Numbered from the stretch's first letter, positions 24,604-33,576 are shown. The stretch: DNA of 64,000 bases from Pseudorhodoferax sp. Leaf265 (GCF_001422365.1 NZ_LMMT01000002.1:124001-188000), one strand, 5' to 3'. Notes: generated by a model from the letters alone, not told the origin. Made by a program: numbers and translations.

Positions 24604-26769
24604 TCAGAAGAAGTAGGTCGCGCCCAGGCTGAAGCTGCGCGGCAGGCCCGGTGAGACCACGTTGGCGTTGACGGCGCCGTCGTAGTAGGTCCGGTCGAAG
24701 ACGTTCTTCACACCCGCGGTGATGCGGTAGTTGGGCCCTGCGTAGCCGATGGACAGGTCCGCCACGGTGTAGGCCGGCAGCGTGAACGGGTACGAGCCGA
24801 TCTGCTCGCTGACGTAGCGCATGCCCGCGCCCAGCGTGACACGGGGCAGTTGCGGCAGCTTGTAGGTGGCCCACAGCGCCAGCGTGTGGCGCGGCGTGAG
24901 GTTGAGCGGCTGGCCCACGAGGGCGGCGTCGTCGTCCTGCGTGACCTCGGTGTCCGTGAACGTGTAGGCGGCCGTGAGCTTGAGGTTGCGGCGCAGGTCG
25001 GCGCCGACTTCCAGCTCCACGCCGCGCGCGCGCTGCTCGCCGGTCTGCAGGTTGAATCCGGTGTTGACCGGGTCGGCCTTGGTCACATTGCGGCGTGTCA
25101 GGTCGAACAGCGCGAGCGCGCCGGTGAGACCGCCGCCCGGCGCCTCGTACTTGAGGCCGGCCTCCCATTGCTTGCCGGTCTCCGGCGCCAGGGCGCCGCC
25201 GCCGGTGAGCTGGCCCACCACGGGCAGGAACGATTCGCCATAGCTCGCATAGGCGGCCCAGCCGGGCACGAACTCGTACACCAGGCCGGCGGACAGCGTG
25301 GTCGCAGCGTCGCTCTGCCGCGTGCGCGTGCCGGCGAGCCGGTCGTCGGTCCGCTGGTCCGACCAGTCGCGCCGCACGCCGACCAGCGCCGTCCATTGCG
25401 GGTGGAACTTGATCTGGTCCTGCGCGTACAGGCCCAGCACCGTGAGCTTCTCCGGCGCGTCGGCCGACATGCCCGTCGGACAGCTGGCGGCCATGCCGTA
25501 GACCGGGTTGAACAGGTCGAGCGCGCCGATGGTGCAGCGCCGGCTGCCCAGCCAGCTGTGGCCGGAGCGTGCGTCCAGCCCCGTCACCAGGCGGTGCTGC
25601 GCGCCCAGGGCAGAGAACTGCGCCAGCAGCGAGGTGTCGGTCGCCAGCATGTCGTCGTCGATGTACTGGCGCGTGGCGGTGCGGTTCTGTAGGCGCCGGT
25701 TGGCCTGCAGCGTGGCGTTGGCCACGACGTTGCCCGTGCCCTTCTCGCTTTCGTAGCGCAGGTTCTGGCGCAGCGTGAGCGCGGGCGAAAAACGGTGTTC
25801 CAGCGCATAGCCGATCGAGGTGGTCTCGATGTCGTAGCCGCCGAAGCTCGGATCGCCCGTGAACAGCGTGGTGCGCAGCTTGCCGTTGGGGTTGGGCAGC
25901 ACCGTGCCGTAGGGCGAGATGCCCTGCTGGCGCAGCCAGTTGCTCTTGCTGTAGGTGGCGAAGAGCACCAGATCGGTGTCCGCGCCCAGGTCCAGCGCCA
26001 GCGATGGCGCGACCCAGCGGTCGCGGCGGTAGACGAAGTCCGTAGGGTCGTCGCTGTTGGCCACCTGCGCATTGATGCGCAGCGCGGCCTTGCCGGATTC
26101 GTTGAGCGGCCGGTTCAGGTCGGCCTGCAGCGTGCGCTGCCCGAAGCTGCCCACCTCCACGCCCACCTCGCTCAGCGCTTCGCGCTTGGGGCGCTTGCTG
26201 ACCGCGTTGACGATGCCGCCGGGCTGCACCTGGCCATACAGCACCGAGGCCGCGCCCTTGAGCACCTCGACGCGCTCGTAGCCGTAGGGTGTCAGGCGTG
26301 TCCACATGCCCGGGCTCTGCACCAGGCCGTCGATCAGCACCGACTCGGTGGAGCGAAAGCCGCGGATGTTGATGTCGTCGATGCCGCGCCGGCCAAAGTT
26401 CACGGGGCTGACGCCGGCCACCGTCTGCAGCGCCTGCTGCAGATTGGTGACCTGGCGCGACTCCATCTGCTCGCGCGTCACCACGCTGACGGACTGCGGC
26501 GTCTCCAGCCGGCGCATCGGGGCCTTGCCGGCGGTCTGTGCCTCGGCAGGCGCGAATCCCACATCCTTCTCGGTGCTGGCGTTGATGCGCACTTCCTGCA
26601 GCTGCGCCGACGCGGCCGGGGCGGACTGCGCCCACACGGCCTGCGACAGGCACAGCGCCAAGGGGCTCCAGGCCCACAGCGTGCCGACGCGGTGACGCGG
26701 TTGTGGCGTGGGGGTGGCGCGGGACGGGGCGGTGCGGCGGGCGGCGGTGAAGGGCGTTGGTGGGTGCAT
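24604..26769 (-). CDS. TonB-dependent siderophore receptor
   Basis: A 721-residue outer-membrane receptor for a ferric siderophore. An N-terminal extension and signal region ends near AVWAQSAPA. A plug domain follows (RRLETPQSVSVVTREQMES; INIRGF; RVEVLKGAASVLYGQVQPGG), then a 22-strand barrel ending in the terminal aromatic strand SFSLGATYFF. No signalling (STN) domain precedes the plug, so it should not drive a FecIR-type cascade. The gene has a Fur box in its promoter, so it is expected to be iron-repressed. The siderophore class cannot be read; FhuE- or hydroxamate-like ligands are common in this family. Confidence 0.92.
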   Translation of the reverse strand: MHPPTPFTAARRTAPSRATPTPQPRHRVGTLWAWSPLALCLSQAVWAQSAPAASAQLQEVRINASTEKDVGFAPAEAQTAGKAPMRRLETPQSVSVVTREQMESRQVTNLQQALQTVAGVSPVNFGRRGIDDINIRGFRSTESVLIDGLVQSPGMWTRLTPYGYERVEVLKGAASVLYGQVQPGGIVNAVSKRPKREALSEVGVEVGSFGQRTLQADLNRPLNESGKAALRINAQVANSDDPTDFVYRRDRWVAPSLALDLGADTDLVLFATYSKSNWLRQQGISPYGTVLPNPNGKLRTTLFTGDPSFGGYDIETTSIGYALEHRFSPALTLRQNLRYESEKGTGNVVANATLQANRRLQNRTATRQYIDDDMLATDTSLLAQFSALGAQHRLVTGLDARSGHSWLGSRRCTIGALDLFNPVYGMAASCPTGMSADAPEKLTVLGLYAQDQIKFHPQWTALVGVRRDWSDQRTDDRLAGTRTRQSDAATTLSAGLVYEFVPGWAAYASYGESFLPVVGQLTGGGALAPETGKQWEAGLKYEAPGGGLTGALALFDLTRRNVTKADPVNTGFNLQTGEQRARGVELEVGADLRRNLKLTAAYTFTDTEVTQDDDAALVGQPLNLTPRHTLALWATYKLPQLPRVTLGAGMRYVSEQIGSYPFTLPAYTVADLSIGYAGPNYRITAGVKNVFDRTYYDGAVNANVVSPGLPRSFSLGATYFF

Positions 26770-26835
26770 GGCGGCGTTGACAGTGGCGCCGGCCAGCCCT
26801 CCGAGTGGGCAATTCAGGAATCCGGTGCGGGCGGG

Positions 26836-26857
26836 ATTCTAATGAGAATTGTTTTTG
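26836..26857 (-). promoter_or_regulatory. Fur box of the siderophore receptor operon
   Basis: In the AT-rich gap before the receptor gene, the inverted repeat ATTCT-aatg-AGAAT (26836-26849) sits in a longer run GATTCTAATGAGAATTG followed by a T-rich stretch. It matches the Fur recognition pattern (TGAGAAT halves). It lies 67-88 bases upstream of the receptor start, the proper place to block the minus-strand promoter when iron is plentiful. Confidence 0.78.
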
Positions 26858-26861
26858 TTCA

Positions 26862-26898
26862 TAAAAATTTTGCACTGCCTGCCGCGCGCACGGCAGGC
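26862..26898 (-). terminator. Rho-independent terminator after the esterase gene
   Basis: On the minus strand, ten bases after the esterase stop, an 8-base-pair GC-rich stem (GCCTGCCG / CGGCAGGC, loop of six) is followed within about ten bases by AAAATTTTT. The T run is a little distant from the stem but the rest is typical. It would separate the esterase unit from the iron-uptake promoter just downstream. Confidence 0.5.
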
Positions 26899-26907
26899 TT
26901 CCTGGAT

Positions 26908-27582
26908 TCACGCCGCCGGCAGCACCTTGCGCAGGAAGGCCGAGATGTCCGCGATTTCGCGCGGATGCACGCTGTGCGGCATCGGGTAGGTGTGCCACTG
27001 CACGGCGTAGCCCAGCGCTTCGAGCGCCTTGCGCGATTCCTCGGCGCGCGGCAGCACCACCACCGGGTCGGCTGTGCCGTGGGCCATGAAGATGGGCGTG
27101 GCGAAGTTGGCCGGGTGGCGCTCCGCCGCCAGGCTGCCGACCAGCGGCAGGTAGCCCGACAGCGCGATCAGCCCGGCCAGCCGCTGGGGGTGGCGCAGCC
27201 CGGTGTGCAGCGTCATCGCACAGCCCTGCGAGAAGCCGGCCAGCACGATGCGGTTGGCGGGGATGCCGCGCGCCACCTCGTGCGCGATCAGCGCCTCGAT
27301 GGCCAGTTCCGAACGCGCGATGCCCTCGGCATCTTCGCGGCGCACGAGGTCCGGCGCGAAGATGTCGTACCAGGCCGGCATCTCGAAGCCGTTGTTGATG
27401 GTCACCGGCATCACCGGCGCATGCGGGAACACGAAGCGGATCGGCGCGCAGCCGGCGAGGTCCAGCTCGGGCACGATGGCGGCGAAGTCGTCGCCGCTGG
27501 CGCCCAGGCCGTGCAGCCAGATCACGGCGGCGGTGGGCGAGGGGGCGGACTCGATCTGGATGCTGTCGAGCAAGGTCTTCAT
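26908..27582 (-). CDS. Carboxylesterase (alpha/beta hydrolase, EstB type)
   Basis: A 224-residue esterase of the phospholipase/carboxylesterase family. It shows the oxyanion region IWLHGLGASGDDF, nucleophile elbow GFSQGC, the acid D in HGTADPVV and the catalytic histidine in MPHSVHPREI. Length and motif order match the small bacterial EstB enzymes that hydrolyse short-chain esters and acyl-thioesters in the cytoplasm; no signal peptide is present. The ATG at 27582 has GGAG upstream. It is first-rate as a family call; the substrate is not known. Confidence 0.93.
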   Translation of the reverse strand: MKTLLDSIQIESAPSPTAAVIWLHGLGASGDDFAAIVPELDLAGCAPIRFVFPHAPVMPVTINNGFEMPAWYDIFAPDLVRREDAEGIARSELAIEALIAHEVARGIPANRIVLAGFSQGCAMTLHTGLRHPQRLAGLIALSGYLPLVGSLAAERHPANFATPIFMAHGTADPVVVLPRAEESRKALEALGYAVQWHTYPMPHSVHPREIADISAFLRKVLPAA

Positions 27583-27611
27583 GGCGGCTCCGGTGCGCAA
27601 AAGCGTCGATG

Positions 27612-28079
27612 TTAGGCCGCGCCCGCCGCCTGCCTGGCGTGCAGCTTGGCCGCGATGTACTCGCCGTGCGTGACGTGCAGCAGCTCGGCGATCTTGAGGA
27701 TGGCGTGGTTCTCGTGGGCCGCCACATGCAGGTCGGCATAGGCCACGGTCCACAGCGCCTCGACCAGCGCGACCTTCTGCGGCTGCGTGAAGCGCTCGTT
27801 GAGCAGGCTCGTGAAGCGGTGGTAGTCGTACAGCGCCTGGGCCTCGGCCTGGGCTAGCTCCAGCAGGCGCTCGAGCTCGTCGTCGGCCAGGTCGAACTTG
27901 CGGCGCAGCGCCGTCAGCACGGCCGCGCGCTCGGCCGGACCGGAGCCGGGCTCGGCCCGCATGACTTCCACGAGCAGCACGGCCACGGCCAGCTGCTGGG
28001 TGTGCGCGCGCTGCGCCAGCGACTGGCCGGCGGCAGGGGCGGTGAAGGCGTCGAAGAGTTCCTTGAGGGTGCGCAGCAT
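27612..28079 (-). CDS. TerB-like protein
   Basis: A 155-residue acidic helical protein of the TerB/COG4103 family. Signature segments are LAVAVLLVEVMRAE, the paired-helix pattern KFDLADDELERLLELA and ALVEALWTVAYADLHVAAHENHAI with clustered acidic residues and histidines that may bind metal. The family is named after tellurite resistance but most members are single genes without the rest of the ter operon, as here. It lies 42 bases before the SLOG protein gene on the same strand order. The precise role is unknown. Confidence 0.82.
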   Translation of the reverse strand: MLRTLKELFDAFTAPAAGQSLAQRAHTQQLAVAVLLVEVMRAEPGSGPAERAAVLTALRRKFDLADDELERLLELAQAEAQALYDYHRFTSLLNERFTQPQKVALVEALWTVAYADLHVAAHENHAILKIAELLHVTHGEYIAAKLHARQAAGAA

Positions 28080-28121
28080 GCGGGGCTTCGGGAATGGCGG
28101 TGGACGGTGGACCCGCTGCGG

Positions 28122-28664
28122 CTACTGCGGGTTCCCGGCGGCCGCCACGAGGCCGAGCTGGCGCAGCTGGCGCTCCAGCGCCGCCACCGAGTCCCAGGGC
28201 AGGATGGGCGCGTTGCCGCGCTCGTCCGGCGGATTGTCCAGCAGCCCGTCGGACCAGCCGCCGCAGCCCGTGAGCGGCAGCAGCGGCCGGTGGTGCAGCC
28301 AGGCCAGGCAGACCTCGGAGATGGTGCCGGCGCGCCCGCCGACCACCAGGCAGGCGTCGCCCGCCAGGGCCATCAGCAGGTTGCGCGCATCGCCCATGCC
28401 GCAGGGAATGACCACCGTGGCCGGCCAGTCCGGCGCCGGCATCTCGCCCGGCGGCACGATGCTGACGACCAGGCCGCCCGCGGCGATCGCCTGTTCGGCC
28501 GCCACGCGCGTGGCCGGGCTGCCGCAGCCGCTGACCAGCGTGATGCCGAGCTGCGCCAGCAGCCGGCCGGCCGCGGCGGCCAGGTCGTGGGCCGCGCTGC
28601 CGGGCTCCGCGCTGCCCAGAACGCAGACCTGTGGGCGGCGCAGGGTGTGTGGCGTCCATGCCAT
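28122..28664 (-). CDS. SLOG/TIGR00725-type nucleotide-binding protein
   Basis: A 180-residue Rossmann-like protein of the LOG/SLOG superfamily. It shows the N-terminal strand VCVLGSAEPG, LVSGCGSPATRVAAEQA, and the phosphate loop GGRAGTISEV. Cytokinin-type LOG enzymes carry PGGxGTxxE; here the proline is absent, which suits the TIGR00725 group of unknown ligand, sometimes proposed to bind a molybdenum cofactor or a nucleotide. The start at 28664 is chosen because the upstream codons reach into the next regulator's terminal region. The function beyond nucleotide binding is unknown. Confidence 0.75.
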   Translation of the reverse strand: MAWTPHTLRRPQVCVLGSAEPGSAAHDLAAAAGRLLAQLGITLVSGCGSPATRVAAEQAIAAGGLVVSIVPPGEMPAPDWPATVVIPCGMGDARNLLMALAGDACLVVGGRAGTISEVCLAWLHHRPLLPLTGCGGWSDGLLDNPPDERGNAPILPWDSVAALERQLRQLGLVAAAGNPQ

Positions 28665-28715
28665 CGGGGTTCTCCTGTGAAGTCGATCAGACGGTGTGGC
28701 GATGGTCACAGCTTT

Positions 28716-29588
28716 TCAATCGCCCGAGCGTTTGCCGTAGGCCAGCTCCATGCGCCAGGCCAGCCCCAGGAACAGCGACTGCGCCAGGCACAGCGTGCTG
28801 GTCAGCGAGCGAAAGCCGAAGGTCGCGCCGTCCTGCGCCAGCAGCACGGCGTCGGCGCGCTTGGCCAGCGGGCTGAGCCGGCTGTCGGTCAGTGCCAGCA
28901 CCTTGGCGCCGCGCGCCGCCGCGGCCTCGACGACGTTGAGCGTCTCGCTCGCGTAGGGCGCGAAGGACACGGCGACCAGCACGTCGCCCGCGGCCAGCGC
29001 GCGCAGCTGGCCCTCCTGCATGTGGCCCAGGCCATGCAGCCAGTGCACGGGCTTTTCTGTGTGCTGCAAGGCATAGGCCAGGTAGGCGCCGACCGGGAAG
29101 GCGCGGCGCGAGGCCACCAGCCACAGCGCGGGCGCCTGGGCCATGAGATCCACAGCGGCATCGAAATCGCCCTCGGGCAGGGCCTGCTGCAGCGCCTGCA
29201 GGCTGGCGATGCTGCCGCCGATCACTTCGTGCGCGATCTGCGCGGGCGAGCCGGCCCCGGCCAGCGCCCGCACGCGCTGCTGGTAGCCGCCCTCGGGCGC
29301 GAGCTGGCGCGCGGCACCGGCACGGAACAGCGCCTGCATCTCCGAATAGCCGGCCAAGCCGAAGTGCTTGGCGAAGCGCACCACGGCCGAGGGCTGGACC
29401 TCGCACTGGCGCGCAGTCTCCTGGATGCCGTCCAGTGCGAGCCGGTCGCGCTGCGCCTCCACATGGCGCGCGATGGCCTTGAGCTGGCGCGACAGCGGCT
29501 CGTAGCCCGCACGCACGGCGGCCAGGAAGGCGTCGGCATCGGTGTACGGCGCCTGCGTCACAGCTGGAACTGGATTTCTATTTTTCAA
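28716..29588 (-). CDS. RpiR-family regulator of inositol genes (IolR-like)
   Basis: A regulator of up to 290 residues. The N-terminal helix-turn-helix is DGIQETARQCEVQPSAVVRFAKHFGLAGY, and the C-terminal SIS sugar-phosphate domain spans about 125-265 (WLVASRRAFPVGAYLAY; VLVAVSFAPYASETLNVV). It is divergent from iolC-iolB, so it most likely senses an inositol breakdown product and represses them. The outermost start is a TTG at 29588 inside an AT-rich operator-like region; a GTG at 29561 is an alternative that still keeps the whole domain. Neither has a clear ribosome site. Confidence 0.86.
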   Translation of the reverse strand: MKNRNPVPAVTQAPYTDADAFLAAVRAGYEPLSRQLKAIARHVEAQRDRLALDGIQETARQCEVQPSAVVRFAKHFGLAGYSEMQALFRAGAARQLAPEGGYQQRVRALAGAGSPAQIAHEVIGGSIASLQALQQALPEGDFDAAVDLMAQAPALWLVASRRAFPVGAYLAYALQHTEKPVHWLHGLGHMQEGQLRALAAGDVLVAVSFAPYASETLNVVEAAAARGAKVLALTDSRLSPLAKRADAVLLAQDGATFGFRSLTSTLCLAQSLFLGLAWRMELAYGKRSGD

Positions 29589-29612
29589 AGTATTGGAAAT
29601 TTATTTCTAATC
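29571..29612. promoter_or_regulatory. Likely operator between regulator and iolC
   Basis: The gap holds two copies of ATTTCTA (29574-29580 and 29603-29609) and an inverted repeat GAAAT-tt-ATTTC at 29596-29607. The region is strongly AT-rich compared with its surroundings. It sits 41 bases before the iolC start and over the regulator start, a suitable place for an RpiR/IolR operator; GGAA/TTCC-type sites are known for inositol repressors in other proteobacteria. Confidence 0.5.
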
Positions 29613-29652
29613 ACGATACCATGGCGCCATTCCAACGGAGACCCTGGTTCCG

Positions 29653-31605
29653 ATGCAGAGTTTGCACTTCCCCAGCGCCGATGCGCGCGACTTCGATGTG
29701 GCCTGCCTGGGCCGCATGGCCGTGGACCTCTACGCGCAGCAGATCGGCTGCTCGCTGGAGGAGGCCCACAGCTTCAACAAGTACCTGGGCGGCTCGTCCG
29801 CCAACATGGCCTTCGGCACGGCGCGGCTGGGCCTGCGCTCGGCCATGGTCTCGCGCGTGGGCGACGAGCAGAACGGCCGCTTCCTGCTGGAGACGCTGCG
29901 CCGCGAAGGCTGCGACGTGAGCCAGGTGCAGATCGACCGCGAGCGCCTGACGGGCATGGTGCTGCTGGGCCTGCGTGACCAGCACAGCTTCCCGCTGCTG
30001 TTCGCCCGCGAGAACTGCGCCGACATGGCGATCGACGCTGCCGCCATTTCCGAAGACTTCCTCGCGCGCTGCCGCTGCCTGGTCATCACGGGCACGCACC
30101 TGTCCACGCCCGGAACGCTGGCCGCGAGCCGGCGCGCGCTGGAGATCGCGGGCCGCCACGGCCTGGTGCGCGCGCTCGACATCGACTACCGCCCCGTGCT
30201 CTGGGGCCTCGCGGCCAAGGGCGATGGCGAGACGCGCTACGTGGGCAGCGACAGTGTCTCGGCCCACCTGCAGGCCCAGCTCGGCCAGTTCGAACTCATC
30301 ATCGGCACCGAAGAGGAATGGATGATCGCGGGCGGCGTGGAGGGCGACCTCATGGCCAGCCTGCGCCGTGCGCGCGAACACACGCAGGCGCAATTCGTCG
30401 TCAAGCGCGGCCCGCTGGGCTGCTCGCTGATCGAAGGCGCCGTGCCGGCCGCCATCGACGATGCGCCCACCGTGCTGGGCGAGCGCATCGAGGTGCTCAA
30501 CGTGCTGGGCGCGGGCGATGCCTTCGCCTCGGGCCTGCTGTCCGGCCTGCTGCGCGGCAAGACGCTGGCCGCATCGGCCGCGATCGCCAACGCCTGCGGC
30601 GCCATCGTGGTTTCGCGCCATGGCTGCGCGCCCGCCATGCCCACGCAGGCCGAACTCGCGCACTGGTTCTCGGGCCACCGCCATCCGCGGCCCGACAAGG
30701 ACCCCGTGCTCTCCCACCTGCACCGCGTGTCTGCCGCCCGCCCGCAGTGGCCCGAGGTCTGCGTGATGGCCTACGACCACCGCTCGCAACTCGAAGACCT
30801 GGCACGCCAGACCGGCGCCGACGCCGCGCGCCTGTCCACGCTCAAGCTGCTGCTCAACGAGGTGGTTGCAGAGGTCGAGCAGGACGCCGGCAACCGCGGC
30901 CGCATCGGTGTGCTGATCGACGGGCGCATCGGCCAGGCCGCGCTGCACGCCGCCGCCGGCCGCGGCTGGTGGATCGGCCGGCCCATCGAGAAACCGGGCT
31001 CGCGCCCGCTGCGCTTCGACGGCACGGCCTCGCTGGCCTCGGAACTGGCGCACTGGCCGCGCGAACACACCGTCAAGTGCCTGGCCTTCTACCACCCCGA
31101 CGACGCCGAGGCGCTGCGCACCGAGCAGGAGGAATGGCTGCAACAGGTCTGGGAAGCCACGCGCGCCAGCGGCCACGAGCTGCTGCTCGAGGTGATCCCG
31201 CCCGCCGACCAACTGGCCCCGGGCGACCAGGGCGAGGCCGTGGTGCGCGCCGTGCGCCGCTTCTACGACCTGGGCTTCAAGCCGGAGTGGTGGAAGCTGC
31301 CGCCCATGGCCGCCGCGCAATGGCAGGCGCTGGACGCGCTGGTGCGCGAACGCGACCCCTGGTGCCGCGGCGCCGTGATCCTGGGCCTGTCGCAGCCGCT
31401 GCAGCAGCTCGTCGACAGCTTCCACGCCGCACAGGCGCCCATCGTCAAGGGCTTCATGGTGGGCCGCAGCTGCTGGACCGCGCCGGCCGCGGCCTGGTTG
31501 CAGGGGGAGATCGACGATGCGGCCTTCACGGCCCAGGTGGCGGCCAACTTCCGCCGCTTGATTGCAGGCTGGCGCGCCAGCCGTCCGATGGCGGAGGCCG
31601 CATGA
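29653..31605 (+). CDS. iolC: 5-dehydro-2-deoxygluconokinase fused to a DUF2090 aldolase-like domain
   Basis: A 650-residue two-part enzyme of inositol breakdown. The N-terminal PfkB kinase (about 15-335) has the substrate motif YLGGSSANMAFGTARLG and the catalytic LGAGDAFASGLL; it phosphorylates 5-dehydro-2-deoxygluconate. The C-terminal part (about 350-640) is the DUF2090 barrel (VCVMAYDHRSQLEDLA; RGAVILGLSQPLQQLVDSF; KGFMVGRSCW), annotated as the aldolase that would act on the kinase product. The gene overlaps iolB by four bases (ATGA). Fusion of the two domains is common in proteobacteria, so length is normal. Confidence 0.94.
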   Translation: MQSLHFPSADARDFDVACLGRMAVDLYAQQIGCSLEEAHSFNKYLGGSSANMAFGTARLGLRSAMVSRVGDEQNGRFLLETLRREGCDVSQVQIDRERLTGMVLLGLRDQHSFPLLFARENCADMAIDAAAISEDFLARCRCLVITGTHLSTPGTLAASRRALEIAGRHGLVRALDIDYRPVLWGLAAKGDGETRYVGSDSVSAHLQAQLGQFELIIGTEEEWMIAGGVEGDLMASLRRAREHTQAQFVVKRGPLGCSLIEGAVPAAIDDAPTVLGERIEVLNVLGAGDAFASGLLSGLLRGKTLAASAAIANACGAIVVSRHGCAPAMPTQAELAHWFSGHRHPRPDKDPVLSHLHRVSAARPQWPEVCVMAYDHRSQLEDLARQTGADAARLSTLKLLLNEVVAEVEQDAGNRGRIGVLIDGRIGQAALHAAAGRGWWIGRPIEKPGSRPLRFDGTASLASELAHWPREHTVKCLAFYHPDDAEALRTEQEEWLQQVWEATRASGHELLLEVIPPADQLAPGDQGEAVVRAVRRFYDLGFKPEWWKLPPMAAAQWQALDALVRERDPWCRGAVILGLSQPLQQLVDSFHAAQAPIVKGFMVGRSCWTAPAAAWLQGEIDDAAFTAQVAANFRRLIAGWRASRPMAEAA

Positions 31606-32396
31606 ATCTTCTCGTGAAGGCCCAGGCAATGGGCCGTGTGATCGCCGACGTGACGCCCGCTTCGGCCGGCTGGACCTATGTGGGCTTCAAGGCCTTGCGC
31701 CTCGCGGCCGGCGACGAAGAGGCCTTCGACACCGGTGCGCGCGAATGCTGCATCACCGTGCTGGCGGGGGCGGTCGACGTGCAGGTCGGCGCCCAGCGCT
31801 TCAGCGCCATCGGCAACCGCGCCACCGTGTTCGAAGACCGCGCCCCGGCCGCCGTGTACGTGCCGCCGGGCCAGTCCGTGCGCATCGTGGCCGCGGGCCC
31901 GGCCGAGGTCGCGCTGAGCACCGCGCCGGCCGAGGGCCGCTTCGCCACGCGCGTGATCGCGCCGGCACAGATGGCGCGCAGCCGGCGCGGCGAGGGCAGC
32001 AACACGCGCTACGTCTGCGACATCCTGCCGCAGACCGAAGAGGCCGAAAGCCTGCTCGTGGTCGAGGTCATCACCCCGCCCGGCCACGCCTCCAGCTACC
32101 CGCCGCACAAGCACGACACGGCCGGCGAGGGCGAGACCGTGCTGGAAGAGACCTACTACCACCAGATCGACCCGGCCCAGGGCTTCGCGTTCCAGCGCGT
32201 CTACACCGACGACCGCAGCCTGGACCAGACCATGGCTGTGGAGCACCGCGACACCGTGCTGGTGCCGCGCGGCTACCACCCCTGCGTGGCGCCGCACGGC
32301 TACGCGCTGTACTACCTGAACACCATGGCCGGCCCACGCCGGCACTGGGCCTTCCGCAACGATCCCGCGCACGAATGGATGCTCGCGCCGCGCTGA
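31602..32396 (+). CDS. iolB: 5-deoxy-glucuronate isomerase
   Basis: A 264-residue bicupin that converts 5-deoxyglucuronate to 5-dehydro-2-deoxygluconate, the substrate of the kinase encoded just before it. Metal-ligand motifs are visible in the second cupin: YPPHKHDT and the conserved glutamate in EETYYHQID, with a histidine in PRGYHPCVAPHGY. Start codon overlaps the iolC stop. Only these two iol steps are encoded here; iolG, iolE, iolD and iolA must be elsewhere. Confidence 0.94.
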   Translation: MNLLVKAQAMGRVIADVTPASAGWTYVGFKALRLAAGDEEAFDTGARECCITVLAGAVDVQVGAQRFSAIGNRATVFEDRAPAAVYVPPGQSVRIVAAGPAEVALSTAPAEGRFATRVIAPAQMARSRRGEGSNTRYVCDILPQTEEAESLLVVEVITPPGHASSYPPHKHDTAGEGETVLEETYYHQIDPAQGFAFQRVYTDDRSLDQTMAVEHRDTVLVPRGYHPCVAPHGYALYYLNTMAGPRRHWAFRNDPAHEWMLAPR

Positions 32397-32477
32397 GCGC
32401 CGCCGCAGTCCACCCGAAAGAACAACAACCGGCCCGCCGCGGCAGGCCCCCGCACGCCTTCAACCACCGGAGACACC

Positions 32478-33455
32478 ATGCACAAGCGATCACTTCTTCA
32501 ACTGCTGGCCGCCACGGCCCTCGCGGCCGGGCTGCCGACGGCGCAGGCCCAGACCGCCTTCCCGCACCAGCCCGTCAAATGGATCGTGCCCTACGCGCCG
32601 GGCGGCACCACCGACGTGATCGCGCGCCAGCTCGCGGTGCGCATGGGCCAGACCCTGGGCCAGCCCGTGATCGCCGACAACAAGCCCGGTGCGGCCAGCA
32701 TCATCGGCGCGACCTTCATCGCGCGCGCGCTGCCGGACGGCTACACCGTGGGCACGGTGGACTCGGGCACGCTGGCCTTCAACCCGGCGATGTACGCCAG
32801 CCTCTCCTACGACGCGCAGAAGGACTTCAGCTGGATCGGCGGCCTGGGCAAGATGCCGCTGGTGCTGGCCGTGCACCCCAGCTTCCCGGCAAAAAACGTG
32901 CAGGAGCTCCTGGCGCTGGCGAAGAAGACGCCGGGCGCCGTGTCCTCGGCCTCGTCGGGCCCCGGCTCGCCGCTGCATGTGGCGCTGGAGCTGTTCAAGC
33001 AGAAGACGCAGGCCGACATCCTGCACGTGGCCTACAAGGGCTCGGCCCCGGCGCTGCAGGACCTCATGGCCGGTCAGGTCAACAGCATGTTCGTGGACCT
33101 GCCGCCCAGCCTGTCCATGATCAAGGCCGGCAAGGTGCGCGTGCTGGCCATCGCCACGCCCGAGCGCCTGGCCATCCTGCCCGACGTGCCCACCATGGCC
33201 GAGGCCGGCGTGCCGGGCTTCGAGGCCTATGCCTGGCAGGTGCTGGTCGGCCCGGCCAAGCTGCCCGCGCCCGTGGTCGAACGCATGAACAAGGACCTGG
33301 GCGCGGCGCTGGCCGACCCGGCGACGCGCGCCAAGCTCGAGGAGATCGGCATCCAGCCCATGCCCATGACGCCGGCCCAGCTCGGCAGCTTCGTGGCCAG
33401 CGAACAGAAACTCTGGAGCGGCGTCATCAAGGCCGCCAACATCAGATTGGACTGA
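32478..33455 (+). CDS. Bug-family (TctC) periplasmic binding protein
   Basis: A 325-residue secreted binding protein. The signal peptide (KRSLLQLLAATALAAGLPTAQA) precedes the family loop IVPYAPGGTTDVIARQLA, ADNKPGAASIIGA and VAYKGSAPALQDLMAGQV. It follows iolB by 81 bases with a fresh ribosome site (GGAG), so it may belong to the inositol transcript and bind a related polyol or acid; Bug proteins normally bind carboxylates, which leaves the ligand open. No membrane transporter partner is present. Confidence 0.9.
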   Translation: MHKRSLLQLLAATALAAGLPTAQAQTAFPHQPVKWIVPYAPGGTTDVIARQLAVRMGQTLGQPVIADNKPGAASIIGATFIARALPDGYTVGTVDSGTLAFNPAMYASLSYDAQKDFSWIGGLGKMPLVLAVHPSFPAKNVQELLALAKKTPGAVSSASSGPGSPLHVALELFKQKTQADILHVAYKGSAPALQDLMAGQVNSMFVDLPPSLSMIKAGKVRVLAIATPERLAILPDVPTMAEAGVPGFEAYAWQVLVGPAKLPAPVVERMNKDLGAALADPATRAKLEEIGIQPMPMTPAQLGSFVASEQKLWSGVIKAANIRLD

Positions 33456-33576
33456 CCCCCGTTTGGACTTCTCACTGCGTGTAGAAGTCCCATCCCCCCC
33501 GGGGGGGCGCCGCCAGCGGCCTGGCAAAGCCAGTTCCGCGGCGGCCGCTGGCATGGCCTGCTCCGCGGCCTCTTGA
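33453..33576. repeat. Dispersed intergenic repeat, copy A
   Basis: About 125 bases, starting at the stop of one Bug gene and ending shortly before the next, are closely similar to 39291-39416. Shared landmarks are CCGTTTGG, CTCACTGCGTGTAG, a hairpin of C and G runs (CCCCCCCGGGGGGG here), GCCGCCAGCGGC, CTGGCAAAGCCAG, GTTCCGCGGCG and GCGGCCTCTTG. Several segments are self-complementary, so the transcript would fold into a chain of short stems. It codes for nothing; the layout resembles REP/RIME-type elements. Confidence 0.85.

Noticed and set aside
22700-27739. Minus-strand open frame of 1679 codons
   Set aside because: Only the last 247 codons (22700-23443) look like protein; the rest is an alternative reading of the receptor, PepSY and esterase genes, with repetitive arginine/alanine-rich sequence typical of GC-rich shadow frames.
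33493-33506. CCCCCCCGGGGGGG as a simple terminator
   Set aside because: No T run follows, and the same place in the second repeat copy has a different hairpin, so it is treated as part of the repeat.
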